Made by a program: the position numbers and the translations under genes. The notes under the pieces are model-generated. The model was not told where the DNA came from, ran no database searches, and worked only from the letters and a program-made list of their open reading frames with translations. Of a stretch of 64,000 nt of DNA, positions 35,283 through 47,387 are shown one piece after another. The stretch comes from Spinellus fusiger (lineage: Eukaryota > Mucoromycota > Mucoromycetes > Mucorales > Phycomycetaceae): NCBI GenBank assembly GCA_025094145.1, contig JALLLS010000034.1, forward strand, positions 62,001 through 126,000, given 5' to 3'. Position 1 is the first letter of the stretch; each line of letters starts with the position of its first letter.

Positions 35283-36028
35283 ATGAGTCATTCTTCTTTT
35301 TCAACTTTTCAGGAAACTCATTTTGGACAAGAACAAAAGAGAAAATGGCAGCAGTTTTTATTTGGTCAAGTACATGGGACTGAATATTTAGGAGGAAGTG
35401 CACAAGAAAACTATTACAATCAGCAGCAGCAGCAGCAGCAGCAAGAGGAGGAGAAGGAGGAAGAGGAGGAAGAAGAGGCATACTACAATGAGCACTCTAA
35501 TGAATATCAACCACAAGCAGATAACTTAAACAAGCCCTATAAGCACCACTACCAAAATGAAGAATATGGACTCGCTAAAAAACACAACACATCCATAGAA
35601 CTAGATAAAGAGACCCAATACAATCAACCCAGAACAAGAGAGCAGGAAGAACAAGAACAGGAAGAAAACAATACACAACTATCAAAGGAGGCTATTGAGA
35701 TATTCAAATTCTCAGAAGCCTATAGAAAACAACGTAAACATTCCCTAGCTACTCTCCACCACTCACTTTAGTTGTAGGAGACGCCCTTAAGGAACCAGAA
35801 CAAGACACTTTCGAACAGGACTGGGCATTAGGTGAATCCACAGTCGCCTATAAGAATGGCATGGAAGCCCCTCCAACTACTCTTATTTTCTCCAACACAA
35901 CAACAGCAGAAACACCCGCCCTCCAACTTCAAGAACATGTGTTGAATTCCCACTATATAGAATCATGTACAAAAGGCACTCTTCATTCTCCTATTGTATT
36001 ATGGCCCATTCTGCCTTTACGCATGTAG
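35283..36028 (+). CDS. Gemin8-like protein (candidate SMN-complex subunit)
   Basis: Two exons. Exon 1 begins MSHSSFSTFQETHFGQ and then KWQQFLFGQVHGTEY; it has a Gln/Glu low-complexity stretch (35420-35480) and then LSKEAIEIFKFSEAYRKQR. A 38-bp intron is inferred (GTAAAC...TTTAG), after which the frame reads LVGDALKEPEQDTFEQDW and ends IVLWPILPLRM. The end resembles the conserved Gemin8 C-terminus (YWPVIPLKF in animals), and the preceding helix resembles its ELRQYFAETERHREER region. Gemin8 joins SMN to Gemin6/7 in snRNP assembly. Overall similarity is weak apart from these blocks, so this is a tentative call. Its stop is only 26 bp from the URM1 stop on the other strand. Confidence 0.55.
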
Positions 36029-36054
36029 TCTGTTTTATACACTTCCACACTCAA

Positions 36055-36494
36055 CTATCCTCCGTGTAATGTACTGATAAACACCACCTCATCCTTGTCC
36101 TTGAGTACATATTCTAATTCATTACATAACTCCCAGTCTACATCGTTAATCAGAACAAGAATCCCAGGTCGACTGTTCAATATTCACCATTAAATAAACA
36201 AATAAACAAACAAATCAATCAAAAGAAGCATTCCTCCATAGCACTCCCATAGCACTTACACAGTCTCCTTGTGCACAAACAGATCCTTCTTGTCTGTCAT
36301 AACATAGTCTCTCAGATAGAATATCAACTCTTGCAACGTAGCAGGGTCGGATGAATTGGGCTTCTGAGAAGGAAGAACAACAGTATGCTTTCTCACATTC
36401 TGGAAAAGCAACTCCATACCACCACTATTGTGTTATTACTGTGTCGTACTCCTATAGCCTACCTGAACTCAACTTGCACTGTGATTTCTGCCAT
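36055..36494 (-). CDS. URM1: Ubiquitin-related modifier 1
   Basis: Four short exons. Exon 1 is [10 protein letters not shown], spliced to [20 protein letters not shown]. Later blocks are [20 protein letters not shown], then [16 protein letters not shown] and the end [12 protein letters not shown]. The C-terminal Gly-Gly is where Uba4 forms the thiocarboxylate. Urm1 acts as a sulphur carrier for 2-thiolation of U34 in Lys, Glu and Gln tRNAs and can also be conjugated to proteins. Length about 100 residues is normal for the family. It is antisense to a spurious plus-strand ORF and shares a 198-bp promoter gap with the ABC transporter. Confidence 0.95.
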
Positions 36495-36692
36495 GGGAGT
36501 GGAAACAAGGATGTGCTGTAGAAGGAACAAGACCTGTGACTGTTCCTGTAAGTTCCTTCTATCACTTCAAACCCAGATCATCTCGAGTACTGTAAAAAAA
36601 AAAAGAAAAAAAAATTTAATCCACTTCCCCCATGCAAAAGGCAGCCTTCCTCTTCCTCACTCATTCCAAGGATTCCTTTTTACAGCACTAGG

Positions 36693-39600
36693 CATGAACA
36701 ACGCCTCTAGTATCTATCCGCCTCTCTCGTTCTCTGGGGATTTTAGTGTAGCCACACCCTACTTTATTAATGCTACTGCGCTACTTGCTCTTATTACTGT
36801 CTTTGGTGCTGTCCGCTACTTCCATACCCGTGCCTCGTTATGGAGAGAGGGTGACCGTATTTCCAGTGCCCACCTCCATGGAATCCGTCTTCCTGTTCTC
36901 TCTCGTCTGATTGTTATTTTATGCTTCTTTATTCTTGCTAGTTTCCTTGGGGATGCTGTTGTGCTTGTTGTCCATGGACTCCAAGATAAGACATGGATGT
37001 CGGAGATACTTGTCTATTCCATCAGTGTTTCCTTTTCAGCATGGCTAGTAGGACTTGCCTGTCTTCTGGATGAGTATCAGAAGTATGGACAGTGGCATTG
37101 GGTGGAATATACCTTCTGGATCACTGCATTCCTGGGCGACAGTTGGATTGGCGGGCTGTGGGCTGTGTCTGTGCTGGATCCCCCACCAGGTGAGTTTGAT
37201 AGAAGTTGGATGGCTTCTGGAATAGAAAGAACACACCAACTCATTCCATTCTTTCAGGCACAGTCTTCAGTGGATACGACCAGTTGCTGTTGGCTCTCTT
37301 CATCACCCGCTACTTGCTGGAATGCCTCCTTCTTGTCCTGGCTACAGTCCAACTCTTTACATCTCCCACACCAGAGTCACAGCCTCTTTTATCAGCACCA
37401 GTCTCCGAGGGCTATGGTGCATTGGGAGCCCTGCCTGAATGCAGCACCTCAGACACCAAGGAACCCGGTGCATTCTCAGACTTCTTTATCAAAATGCATA
37501 AACTCCTGCCTTTTATTTGGCCCAAGAATGATCGATGGTTGCAATTCCTTGTCTTTCTTGACTTTGCCCTTCTTATAATGGGGCTGGCCATTAATGTATG
37601 GACGCCTCTTCAAATCGGAGCTGTTGTGGATCGTCTTGGTCAGGGCAAAGGTAAAAGTAAAAGCCAGTCCTCTCTTATAGCCCTACTGATACAAAAATAC
37701 TAGGCCAATTTGCATGGGGGGCTGTGTTGGCCTACATTGGACTTCGCTTCCTACAGGGCGGGGTAAGTGGTATATTTTGGAGGGTTCCTTGTTAGCTACA
37801 TCTCATCTCACCTTTTTATACTATCTTTATATACTTTATATATACTTTATATATCTTCTTTAGTCTGGCCTGATTCAGTCCCTACAAAACTGGCTTTGGA
37901 TTCCCATGGGACAATATACCACGCGTGAAATATCTGTCAAACTCTTCAGTCATCTCCACAGCCTATCATTGGACTTCCACATCACTCGTAAGACAGGAGA
38001 AGTGCTCCGTGTCATGGACCGTGGCACCAACAGTGTCGTCCAGCTTCTCTCTCAAATCCTCTTCCAAATCCTCCCTGCCCTTGCCAACATTGTCCTGGCC
38101 GTGTTTGTATTCTCCATCAAATTCTCCCCTCCCTTTGGTGCGATTGTATTTGTTACCATGTCCCTGTACATCCTGGCTACAGTGGTTGTGACAGAGTGGC
38201 GTACTAAATTCAGACGCCGAATGATTGAACTGGATAACTACTCTCGTACCAAGGCAGTTGATTCTCTCCTGAACTTTGAAACCGTCAAATACTATGGAGC
38301 AGAAGGATTCGAGGTCAACCGATACAAGGATGCCATCGTGGAATACCAGGCAGCAGATTGGAAGAGCTCTGTTTCTCTGAATATCCTCAATTTGGTCCAG
38401 AATACGATTATCACTGCAGGATTATTAGCAGGCTGTTTATTGTTTGCATGGGAAGTGTCCAAGGGCCAACTCACATCAGGAGACTTTGTTGCCTTTAATA
38501 TTTATATGATGCAGTTGTACACACCGGTAAGAGGATAATGCAAGTGCCAAAACGCTCAATGGGTATGTTGGGTCTCATCAATCTTTATTTTCTTGGTATA
38601 GTTACATTGGTTCGGCACGTACTACCGAATGATACAATCGAACTTTATTGACATGGAGAAGATGCTTGCCCTGTTTGAAGTGGCGCCTTCCGTCCAAGAT
38701 GCCCCCGAAGCAAAGAATTTGGTAGTGAAAGAAGGCCATGTTGTGTTTGGTAGGTGGATATGCAATAAGAAAGAGATAACTCAGTGTAGCAGAGAATGTC
38801 GTGTTTTCCTATGATCCCCGTCAAACAGCATTAAAAGGCATCTCCTTTTCTATTCCAAAGGGTGCCACTGTAGCCTTGGTAGGGCCTTCAGGCGGAGGGT
38901 AGGTTCCAAGGATACCTTCAGTAATGAAGAAGAAGAACTCACTCTTTGTTAATAGTAAATCCACATTGTTGCGTCTTTTGTTCCGTTTCTATGATCCCGA
39001 TGCAGGTCGTATCTGTATTGATGGACAGGATATTCGTTTTGTGCGCCAATCTTCTCTACGTAAAAATATTGGTGTTGTACCTCAAGACACAGTATTATTC
39101 AATGACACAATCCTCTACAATATCCGTTATGGAGATGTGAATGCACCTGAAGAAAAGGTGGTGGAAGCTGCAAAGGCTGCTCAGATCCATGATAAGATTT
39201 TGACTTTTTCCGATAGTAAGTGGCTTGTTTTTTATTATTATCCCCGGACTTATGAGGATCCTTAGGCTATGAAACAAAGGTGGGTGAAAGAGGACTTCGA
39301 CTGAGTGGTGGTGAAAAGGTAAGCCTATTGTACTCTCTGTAAGATATACTTAATGGTATTAGCAAAGAGTGGCTATTGCACGTACATTATTGAAGGATCC
39401 TCCTATCATTCTTCTGGATGAAGCCACGAGTGCTTTGGACACGTAAGAGAAAGAATGCACCTGTTGAGATGCTTAAGAAGCCTATTTTCTATTCTAGTAC
39501 TACCGAGCGACAGATCCAAAAGGCGTTATCCACGATGACAAAGGGACGCACAACCCTTGTGATTGCCCATCGTCTGTCCACCATTATTAATGCTGATCTG

Positions 39601-40437
39601 ATCTTGGTGTAAGTGTAATGTTTGAACTATAAAAATGGCTAATGCATGTGCTAGTATTAAAGAGGGTACAGTAGTAGAATCTGGTACACATGAGGAATTG
39701 ATACGAAGAGTATCTTCAGAGGGTGAACAGGGTAAGTGAGGGAAATGTGTATGTGTATGGAGACATTGTAAGAAATGAGAGGACTTATTGTATATATTAT
39801 TGTATATATTATTGTATACCATTCTACACCCTTTTGTTGATGAGCAGGTGTCTACTCTGAAATGTGGCAGAAACAACTCCATGATGAGAATGAGACCCAC
39901 AGCGATACTGTCCGTGGAAGTGATACCAACTCAAATGTTGACCAGAGTTCTCTCAAGGAATCAGCTGCTGCATCTGAGATCTTGGTGCCAGCTGAGCCTT
40001 CCGTTGAGCCTTCTGTTGAGACGGTATCAGTGAATGATCTCGTGACAGAAGAGCCTCAAGAGCCAGTTTCTATCGAGTTGGAAGAGGAAGAAGAGGAAGA
40101 AGAGGAAGAAGCAGAAGCAGAATTTACTGCTACTGCTACTGCCATTGATGCGGTTGCTGAAGAAGAACCTACAACTCCTACCACTGCAAATGGCACTCAG
40201 CCTTTCTCCATTGATACCAACCCCCCACCCACACCACAAGCACCCAGCACTACTTCTCCTACTGAAATAGAGACACCTCCACAGGAAGAGGCTTCAAGAA
40301 CCGCAGAATCCCCTATTCAGCACCCTCAGACAAACTCTGCTGCCTCCTCTCTCCGTCTTGTCCCTTCTCGCAGCTCCACTACCAAGAGCAATAAGAAAAA
40401 GAAAAGCAAAAAGAGCAAACACAAGACTACCTTTTAA
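36693..40437 (+). CDS. HMT1/ABCB6-type half ABC transporter with long C-terminal tail
   Basis: The start is [16 protein letters not shown]. An N-terminal membrane domain (about five helices, 36780-37420) precedes the six-helix ABC membrane domain (about 37500-38620, including [18 protein letters not shown] and [14 protein letters not shown]). The nucleotide-binding domain has Walker A GPSGGGKST (split by an intron at GGG/KST), Q-loop [12 protein letters not shown], signature LSGGEK, Walker [14 protein letters not shown] and the switch His in VIAHRLST. This TMD0-TMD-NBD layout is that of HMT1/ABCB6/ATM-like transporters, which move glutathione- or phytochelatin-metal complexes or porphyrins. 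After the NBD a roughly 190-residue tail is acidic (about 40080-40120), Pro/Thr-rich and ends in a Lys/Ser cluster. About nine exons. Confidence 0.88.
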
Positions 40438-40620
40438 GTCTTTCTCTTTTCTTTCTTTCTTTTTATATATAAATATAAAGAGTTACTTTGTGTTGATATT
40501 ATTTTATTATGGAGTAATAAACAACCCACTTTACTTGGCTTGTAAAGAGAAGCAGCCGTCACACTTCCTGTTCACATCAAGGCCCTGGTATTTTCTTCTC
40601 CTCCTTTTCTTCTATCTGCT

Positions 40621-41878
40621 ATGGCTCCGTTTCCAGCACAATGCGACCAAACACTCAAAGGACACAAGGGTCCAGTGAATGACGTGTGCTATAATAAGAC
40701 AGGGCAATACTGTCTCTCAGCAGGACGCGACCGCTCTGTTAGACTATGGAACCCACTGACAGGCATGCTCCTACACACCTATGCTGGTCATGGCCGTGAT
40801 GTTCTTGGAGTAGCAGTGTAAATACAGTGCAATAGACATGGGCATGGATAAGACTCATATACCTACAGTGCAACAGACAATGCGAGAATAGCAAGTTGTG
40901 GTGTAGACCGTGCTGTAATTCTTTGGGATGTGGGCTCTGGTGAAATACTAAGACGCTATACTGCTCATTGGGAGGTAGGGCCCAACTACGGCCAAGGAGT
41001 AAGCTGTTGGTAGACTCATCTATGCATCGATAGCGTGTCAATGCTGTTGATTTTAATGAAGAGGCAACTGTGCTTGTGAGTGGTATGTAAATAGCAAGTG
41101 ATCATAAAACTAAAGACAAGTGTGTAGGCTCGTTTGATGCAACCCTCCGATTATGGGACTGCAGGTAAATACGCCCACACAAGAGAGAAATCTAAACAAG
41201 AATATATGTATCTATATATAAAAGGAATCTAAAGAGTGTGTCTGTATCTATGTTAGATCTTCCAACTTCTCTCCTATGCAAGTCATAGAGGCCTGTAAAG
41301 ATAGTATTATGTCCGTGCAAGTCAAGGGACCTGAGATAGTGGCAGGATGTGCGGATGGTAAAGTAAGGATATTTGATATACGCATGGGAAAAATACTACA
41401 GGATTACATTGGACGTAAGTGTGTCAGTAGAGTATTCAATAGATATTGATTAGATATCTATTGTTGGGTGGAATATTAGCTGCTATTACCTGTGCTCGTC
41501 TATCAAAAGATGGCCATTGTGTGTTGGTGAGTACATTGGATAACACAGCCCGTTTGATGGATAAGGCCAATGGTACCTTATTGAATGAGTAAGTGACAAT
41601 GAGAGAACAAGAAGAGTGTTTTACTAAGTGACTCTCTCTTCAGATTCAAGGGACATCGCCATACTGAGTACAAGATTGAGTCTACAATGACCAACACAGA
41701 TGCTCATGTGGTGAGTGGGTCTGAGGATGGCAGCATTTATATATGGGATGTGCTGGAGGGTAGCCTTGTATCGACCTTAAAATCACATGAAGGCATGGTC
41801 ACTACTATAGACTATCATCCTTCTGATGTAGCCATGGTATCTGCTGGTGAAGATGGCTGTATTCGCGTATGGAGTTAA
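40621..41878 (+). CDS. WDR83: WD40 protein WDR83/Morg1
   Basis: Seven exons. Seven WD repeats: LKGHKGPVNDVCYNKTGQYC, SVRLWNPLTGMLLHTYAGHG, RAVILWDVGSGEILRRYTAH, VNAVDFNEEATVLVSGS, TLRLWDCR, ARLMDKANGTLLNEFKGHRH and DGSIYIWDVLEGSL. The block NEEATVLVSG-FDATLRLWDCRS, then KVRIFDIRMGKILQDYIG and HTEYKIESTMTNTDAHVVSG, is characteristic of WDR83 rather than other WD40 proteins. WDR83 is a scaffold for ERK-pathway kinases in animals and is also found in spliceosomal complexes. The gene starts 183 bp after the ABC transporter stop on the same strand, each with its own start context. Confidence 0.88.
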
Positions 41879-42317
41879 TAAATATACTCTTTGGCATGTC
41901 TATTTCTATTGTTCCTGTTAAATTACTTTATAGGCCTGTGTTGCAGATGCGAGTATGTCTACTATAATTGTATTCTGTTTGTAATACACACACACACCCC
42001 TCTAGCCAAAAAGGAGAATAGGGAAAAAAATGAGGCATGTCAAGCATTATAAACAATGATAAATATAGGCATCTCTTAAGGTTTGCCTTGTGTTGCGATG
42101 CACTCTCCTTTGAGTCTCTTACACTATACTCGAAACACGATCGGATTAAGTGTTGATTATTTTGTTTTCGCCATTTTGGAGTTTCCTAAGGGGAAGAGAT
42201 TCAAACAACCCTTCACTATATATATAAAAGAAAACATTTGTTTTTATTTTTCTTATTCCTCCTTCTCCTTCTCTTCTTTGCTATTACATTTACTACTGTA
42301 CTCTATATTACATTCCC
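41879..42317. other. Intergenic between WDR83 and CCCH gene
   Basis: 440 bp containing the WDR83 3' end and a pyrimidine-rich stretch (42240-42300, runs of CTTCTC and TTTC) just upstream of the CCCH gene start, typical of fungal promoters. No other feature is seen. Confidence 0.45.
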
Positions 42318-43040
42318 ATGTATAAACAATACCCGCCACAACACGCTCCATCTCCTTTCTTGGCCCAGCCACAGAGGAATTGGTTTCATACATTCAGCTT
42401 TCCTACTTGCACAGATAGACCACTGGATGAGAAGCCACTAAAAAATAAGGACAAAGAAGCCACCCTTTATAAAACTGAATACTGTCGAAACTGGACGGAA
42501 TTAGGCCACTGCAGATATGGAAAAAGATGTTGTTATGCCCATGGCTCAAATGAGTTAAGGGCTGCACCAAGACACAACCGCTATAAAACTCAGATCTGTC
42601 GCGCTTATCATGTTGAGGGAGCATGTCCCTATGGTATTCGATGTACATTTATACATGATATTGAAGTAGCCTCTTCACCCACTGCACCCACTGCACCAAA
42701 AGCACATAGAAAACATTCTTCCACCCTTCATACTCCCGCTGGACAGGAAAAAGGCTTGACAGATCCATCACTGGGGCATGCTTACACAAATATTAACATT
42801 TGGCACTCCAAACTGGGGCTTGCCACTCAATATCCCATGTTACCTATGCAACGAACACGAAAGGATAGTTTTGCAAGTGCCTCTGATGACAGCACCACCA
42901 GTGACGATAGTCTAGTAACAAACACCCTCTTTTCCTATGAGAGAAACAATTCAATGTACAAAGAAGATTGTATGCAGAAGAATACCTACACTACGATGCG
43001 CCCCTTTGTCATCAACAGTTATCTGACCTCAGCTTTCTAG
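42318..43040 (+). CDS. Tandem CCCH zinc-finger protein (TTP/TIS11-like)
   Basis: A single-exon gene of 240 residues. Two CCCH fingers with C-x8-C-x5-C-x3-H spacing lie at about residues 50-110: YKTEYCRNWTELGHCRYGKR followed by CCYAHG, and YKTQICRAYHVEGACPYGIR followed by CTFIHD. The YKT[EQ]xC lead-ins are those of the tristetraprolin family, which binds AU-rich elements in mRNA 3' UTRs and recruits the CCR4-NOT deadenylase. The rest is Ser/Thr-rich, for example FASASDDSTTSDDS, likely phosphorylated, and ends MRPFVINSYLTSAF. Lack of introns is unusual among its intron-rich neighbours. Confidence 0.88.
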   Translation: MYKQYPPQHAPSPFLAQPQRNWFHTFSFPTCTDRPLDEKPLKNKDKEATLYKTEYCRNWTELGHCRYGKRCCYAHGSNELRAAPRHNRYKTQICRAYHVEGACPYGIRCTFIHDIEVASSPTAPTAPKAHRKHSSTLHTPAGQEKGLTDPSLGHAYTNINIWHSKLGLATQYPMLPMQRTRKDSFASASDDSTTSDDSLVTNTLFSYERNNSMYKEDCMQKNTYTTMRPFVINSYLTSAF

Positions 43041-44409
43041 TGTAGCAAAAAGAATAACACACACATACACCTCTTGTCGCACGAACATCTTTTTTTTTCT
43101 CTCTTCTCTTCTTCTTTCCTGCTTCACTGTGTCTCACAGGAGTTATAGTTTCTTGTTATTGTGTTATTGTGTTATTGTGTAGCCATAATTCTTAATCCTT
43201 TTGTTTTTATCCTTTCTTTTTGAACACTACTTTAACACTGTTTCTTATTGACTTGCCATCAAAGAGAAACTAGTTTATAAACTATTTATAGGGCTATTCA
43301 TAACCTCATTTAAATTTTTGTATTAAAATATAGATGCATATTTACGTCTTTTATTATTAAACATTGTGGAATAAAAGTGCTTTTAGACTAAGTTCTGTTT
43401 CGTTTCAGTGCAAAGGATAAAGGTAGAGGGTTTTATTTTAGACTCAGTGTCCTTGTTAGCTCAGTCTAAAATGAACTGATTTGAAACAATTATTTGCAGA
43501 ATAAAGTTTTCGGAGCTGTGGCGAGTGATCATTGTGTACCCATATAGTGTGGCTAGTAGTGTGTCGAAAGCAGGTGAGTGGCGTACTAGAATTGCTTGCA
43601 GAATTTAGTGGGCTTATCCTAGAGGAGAGTCACATTTAAACAACGAGAAATGGGATTTGAAGGAAACAAAGACTTAACTCTTGGGTAAAATGAAAATAGA
43701 CAGCTTAGTAAAGATAACTATACCAATGATCACTTGAATAGAAGAAACAGAATAGGCTGGGTAATATGTTTTGTTTTATTTTTTCTTCTGTGCAAGTTTC
43801 TATCTATCAATAGATTTCTTTTTTTTTTATGACTTAGTGCAGGGGTTTTTCTGTATGGTTGCAGGGTAGGGGTTTAATGAAATACACTCATGCTCACAAG
43901 CGGACTTTCATCCGCAGTCTATCCGAGCCGAACGATGCGATGGCAGGGGGTATTGTCAAGATAACCAAAAGAAATGTGACGATCTTCTTTACATAAAAGT
44001 AGGTTTTTTTTAGAACACAGCACGAATTATGCAAACCATGGGTATTTTATTTTATGTATGCAAGCTTACATTTATGATTTTTCTATTTGTTAGAAAAAAG
44101 AAAGTATATTTTGTTAACATATCAACTGTGTTTAATATGAAAACCAAACAATGTGATCCCAAATATATGTATATAAATATTTAACAGGTGTATCGTGCCT
44201 CTAGTTCACTCTGAAGTAAGTCTATAGAGTCAAAGAAGGCCAAGGATGAAGAATACTTTACCAAAGACAACAAGAAATCATATTTATCAACACATCCTTT
44301 AGAGGTTTTATGTTTTAGCGTCATAATGACGCTTTATTAATAACATTTTTACTATAAATACTGCTTATTGAAGGTCCCTAGATGCACTTTTATTCTTTGC
44401 TTTTTATTC
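43041..44409. other. Long intergenic region with hairpin and family-B scrap
   Basis: 1.4 kb without a convincing ORF. It has a TTTTAGACT...AGTCTAAAA inverted repeat at 43437-43471, a short GTGTTATT repeat near 43156-43182, a GC-richer patch at 43890-43960 (containing GCGGACTTTCATCCGC), and a 25-bp remnant at about 44356-44380 resembling a family-B right terminus (CTTATTGAAGGTCCCT). It includes the 3' UTR of the CCCH gene and the promoter of the glucanase. Confidence 0.45.
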
Positions 44410-46176
44410 ATGTCTTCCAATCCAGTCTCAAATCAAAGATCAAACATGCAAAGTAAGTGTTATAATAGAGATTAAGTTGTATAAAGGTGATTTGCTTACA
44501 ATAATAAACTAGATGAATACAATCAAAACACTATTGCATTTCATAAAAATGAGTCCATGAGTAGTATCGAGTCTTGGTACAAACTCCCTATCACTGCCCA
44601 AGAGCAAGAGACTGAAAAGTCAACATCAAGACTTGACTCTCTTCGTGGTCGTCTTCCCAGTTCCTTGCGTAATGAATGGTTCATCTACCTGTACGGCTCT
44701 GCCATTATGGCCTTGGTGATTTTTATTGTCACCATTGTTGTCCTTTTCACCCAGAATGAAAAATCTGAGGCTGTAGACACTGGTACCCGTGCCATAAACT
44801 TATTTGATGATTCTGCAAGAGTCAACGAGAAAACCCCCGCTTTGAATGAGCCATTTATCTATGGTCAGCAGAAAATACAAGGTGTTAACATTGGTGGCTG
44901 GCTAGTCATTGAGCCTTTCATCACACCAAGTCTCTTTGACCAGTTCCCCCAATCTGCCAAAGTCATTGACGAATGGACCCTCTGTGAAAAACTTGGCCCG
45001 GAAGAAGCGAGAAAACAACTGAAAGCTCATTACGATTCCTTTATTGTTGAAGAAGATTTTAAGAAGATTTCCAAGATGGGACTCAACCATGTCCGTATTC
45101 CTGTTGGACATTGGGCTATTGAAACAGAGCCCACGGAGCCCTATGTTGCCAAGCTATCATGGGAGTATCTGCTCAAAGGCATTCAATGGGCACGCAAATA
45201 TGGCATTCGTGTCATGGTAGAGCTTCACACTGCACCAGGATCACAAAATGGATGGAATCATTCTGGGAAAGAAGGTGTTATTCAATGGTTGAACGGCACT
45301 CATGGTTCTGAGAATGCCAATAGAACGCTATCGATTGTTCAGACAATGACAAACTTTTTCAGTGACCCCAAGTGGTCTAATGTCGTCCCTTTGTTTGGTG
45401 TTCTCAATGAACCTTTTATGCCCTACCTAAGTGACCCATCTGTAGTAAAGAACTGGTACCAAAAAAGTTATGACACCATTCGCAGTGGCACTAATGCACC
45501 TGGACCCTTTCTCTCTTACCACGATGGCTTTCTTGGTTTACCTGACTGGGAAGGCTATTTCAAAAACTACGATCGTACTATGCTTGGTAAGTTTGAACAT
45601 TGATCTTGATTCCATTGTAGTTTATACTAACTCTAGTCTCTTTCTTCTTATTTACTCTTAATAGAAGCACACATGTACTTAATCTTTGACCAAGGCCTTG
45701 TTTCCATGTCAAGGGAAGATCAATCAAACTTCCCATGCACTGCATGGCGTAGCTCCATCATACAATCCACTAATGCCACTGCCCTAACTATGGTGGGCGA
45801 GTTTTCCTTGGCAACTAATGATTGTGCCAAATATTTGAATGGCGTAGGCAAAGGAACCCGCTACGATGGAACCCTGGATCCTAACCACCCAGAATCTGCT
45901 TGTCCTGGTTGCACGTGTGTGGGATCTGAAGACTGGAAGTCGTGGACAAAGGAATACAAGAGTTTTTTAAGTTCATTTGTCCAGCATCAGATGGATGCCT
46001 ACGAGAGTGGTGTTGGGTGGTTCTTCTGGACCTACAAGACAGAGGGTCATAACAACCCACACTGGGACTACTTGTTGGGATGGGAGCAGGGCTGGATTCC
46101 TTCTGATCCTAGTAATCGCAATTTCTCGTGTAAAACTGCTAATGTTAAGATGTTCAATTCTGTATATCAAAATTGA
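44410..46176 (+). CDS. GH5 exo-beta-1,3-glucanase, membrane anchored
   Basis: Three exons. Exon 1 is MSSNPVSNQRSNMQ, spliced to NEYNQNTIAFHKNESM. A single hydrophobic helix near 44690-44750 (FIYLYGSAIMALVIFIVTIV) follows a cytoplasmic head, giving a type II membrane protein. The luminal part is glycoside hydrolase family 5 (subfamily of fungal exo-1,3-glucanases): VNIGGWLVIEPF, MGLNHVRIPVGHWA, ELHTAPGSQNGWNHSG, then the acid/base Glu in FGVLNEP, EAHMYLIFDQG across intron 2, and the nucleophile Glu in MVGEFSLA. The end WFFWTYKTEGHNNPHWDY is typical. It likely trims beta-1,3-glucan at the cell wall; N-glycosylation sequons (NGT, NRT) are present. Confidence 0.92.
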
Positions 46177-46442
46177 TAGTCTACAACTAAGATTATTATT
46201 CTTATCAATAAAAACCTCAGTTGATCTGATTGTAAATATTTTTTTTTGATTATTTTCTTTCAATTTTATAACTAATTAAAATAGTTTATAAAGTGATAGA
46301 TAGCATATTAGGCCATATTATGTTCACATCAAGTGATTTATTTTAACATAAATTCATCATCTAAAAACTCTTAGAATATGTGATTTTTAACACAGTGCTG
46401 TTTTTTAATCAATTGTATACTATATGTATTTATATTTATATA
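46177..46442. other. Spacer between glucanase and element B2
   Basis: AT-rich, with the likely glucanase poly(A) region (AATAAAAACC near 46207). No other feature is seen. Confidence 0.4.
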
Positions 46443-47387
46443 AAGTGATGGGGAACAAGTTCTATTTTTTTCTCTCCCAAATTCTAGGCTATTTTTATAC
46501 CAAAAATAATAAAGCATATTTTTCTTTTCTCATAACAATTCTTTTCCCCAAATTTCTGACTCATTCAACATCATGGATGTTTTCTTCAGAACCCCTGAGA
46601 TTTATTGAGAGTACACCAGCTTTGAACTTAGTCTAGTCATTTTACACGAGGCGCTCAACCTGAAATCCATTCAGGCCGAAGTATATCGTATATTCAACGT
46701 GTTTTCTAACACTGTGAGAAAAATGATGAAACACTCCCAGAAGACAGGCTTGGTAGTGCCTTCTAAATATTGTTGACAAAGAAAGTTGGACGACAGGGCT
46801 TTCCGATGGTTGAAAAGAACAGTAGTCAATGATTTCCATTAGACTAAGGAGGCCATCATGGCAGATATGGCTATTAGAGTTTCAAAGATTATTATTTTTT
46901 GAAATTCTTTGATGGAATAAGCTTTTATTTTTCTATTCCAGTAGTAAAGTCTCTCTTGAAAAAGAAGAATATAGAGACAAGGCTTCAGTAGGCTCATGAG
47001 CACATTGGTTGAACCCATGGGCAGTGACAGGATGTTGTCTGGTCAGATAAGTCTAGAGTGTGGCTCATTAGCTATTATAGAGGCACAAAATTCATCAGGC
47101 AGAGTATTACTGCCTTTGAGCCTTAGAATATCCAGGAAACAAGGTAGTTTGGAGGTGGTCGAATGATGGTATAGGGCTGTCTTAGTGAGGGAGGCTGCCT
47201 TCATGCTGGAATGGGGCGGAGATTCCAAGTTATCATTAATGCCAAATACTAATGATAGTTATTAGTTAACATTTTAATAAAAACCACTATTATGTATTAT
47301 AAATACTCTTATATTTATCTATTGAAAATTCTACGTCTTTAGCTAATGAATTTATAAAGTTATAACACTATTAAGATAAAGTATATA

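Noticed and set aside
36385..37578. Long plus-strand ORF starting MLSHILEKQ
   Set aside because: Its first 300 bases are antisense to URM1, and its end runs past the intron of the ABC transporter; the true start is at 36693.
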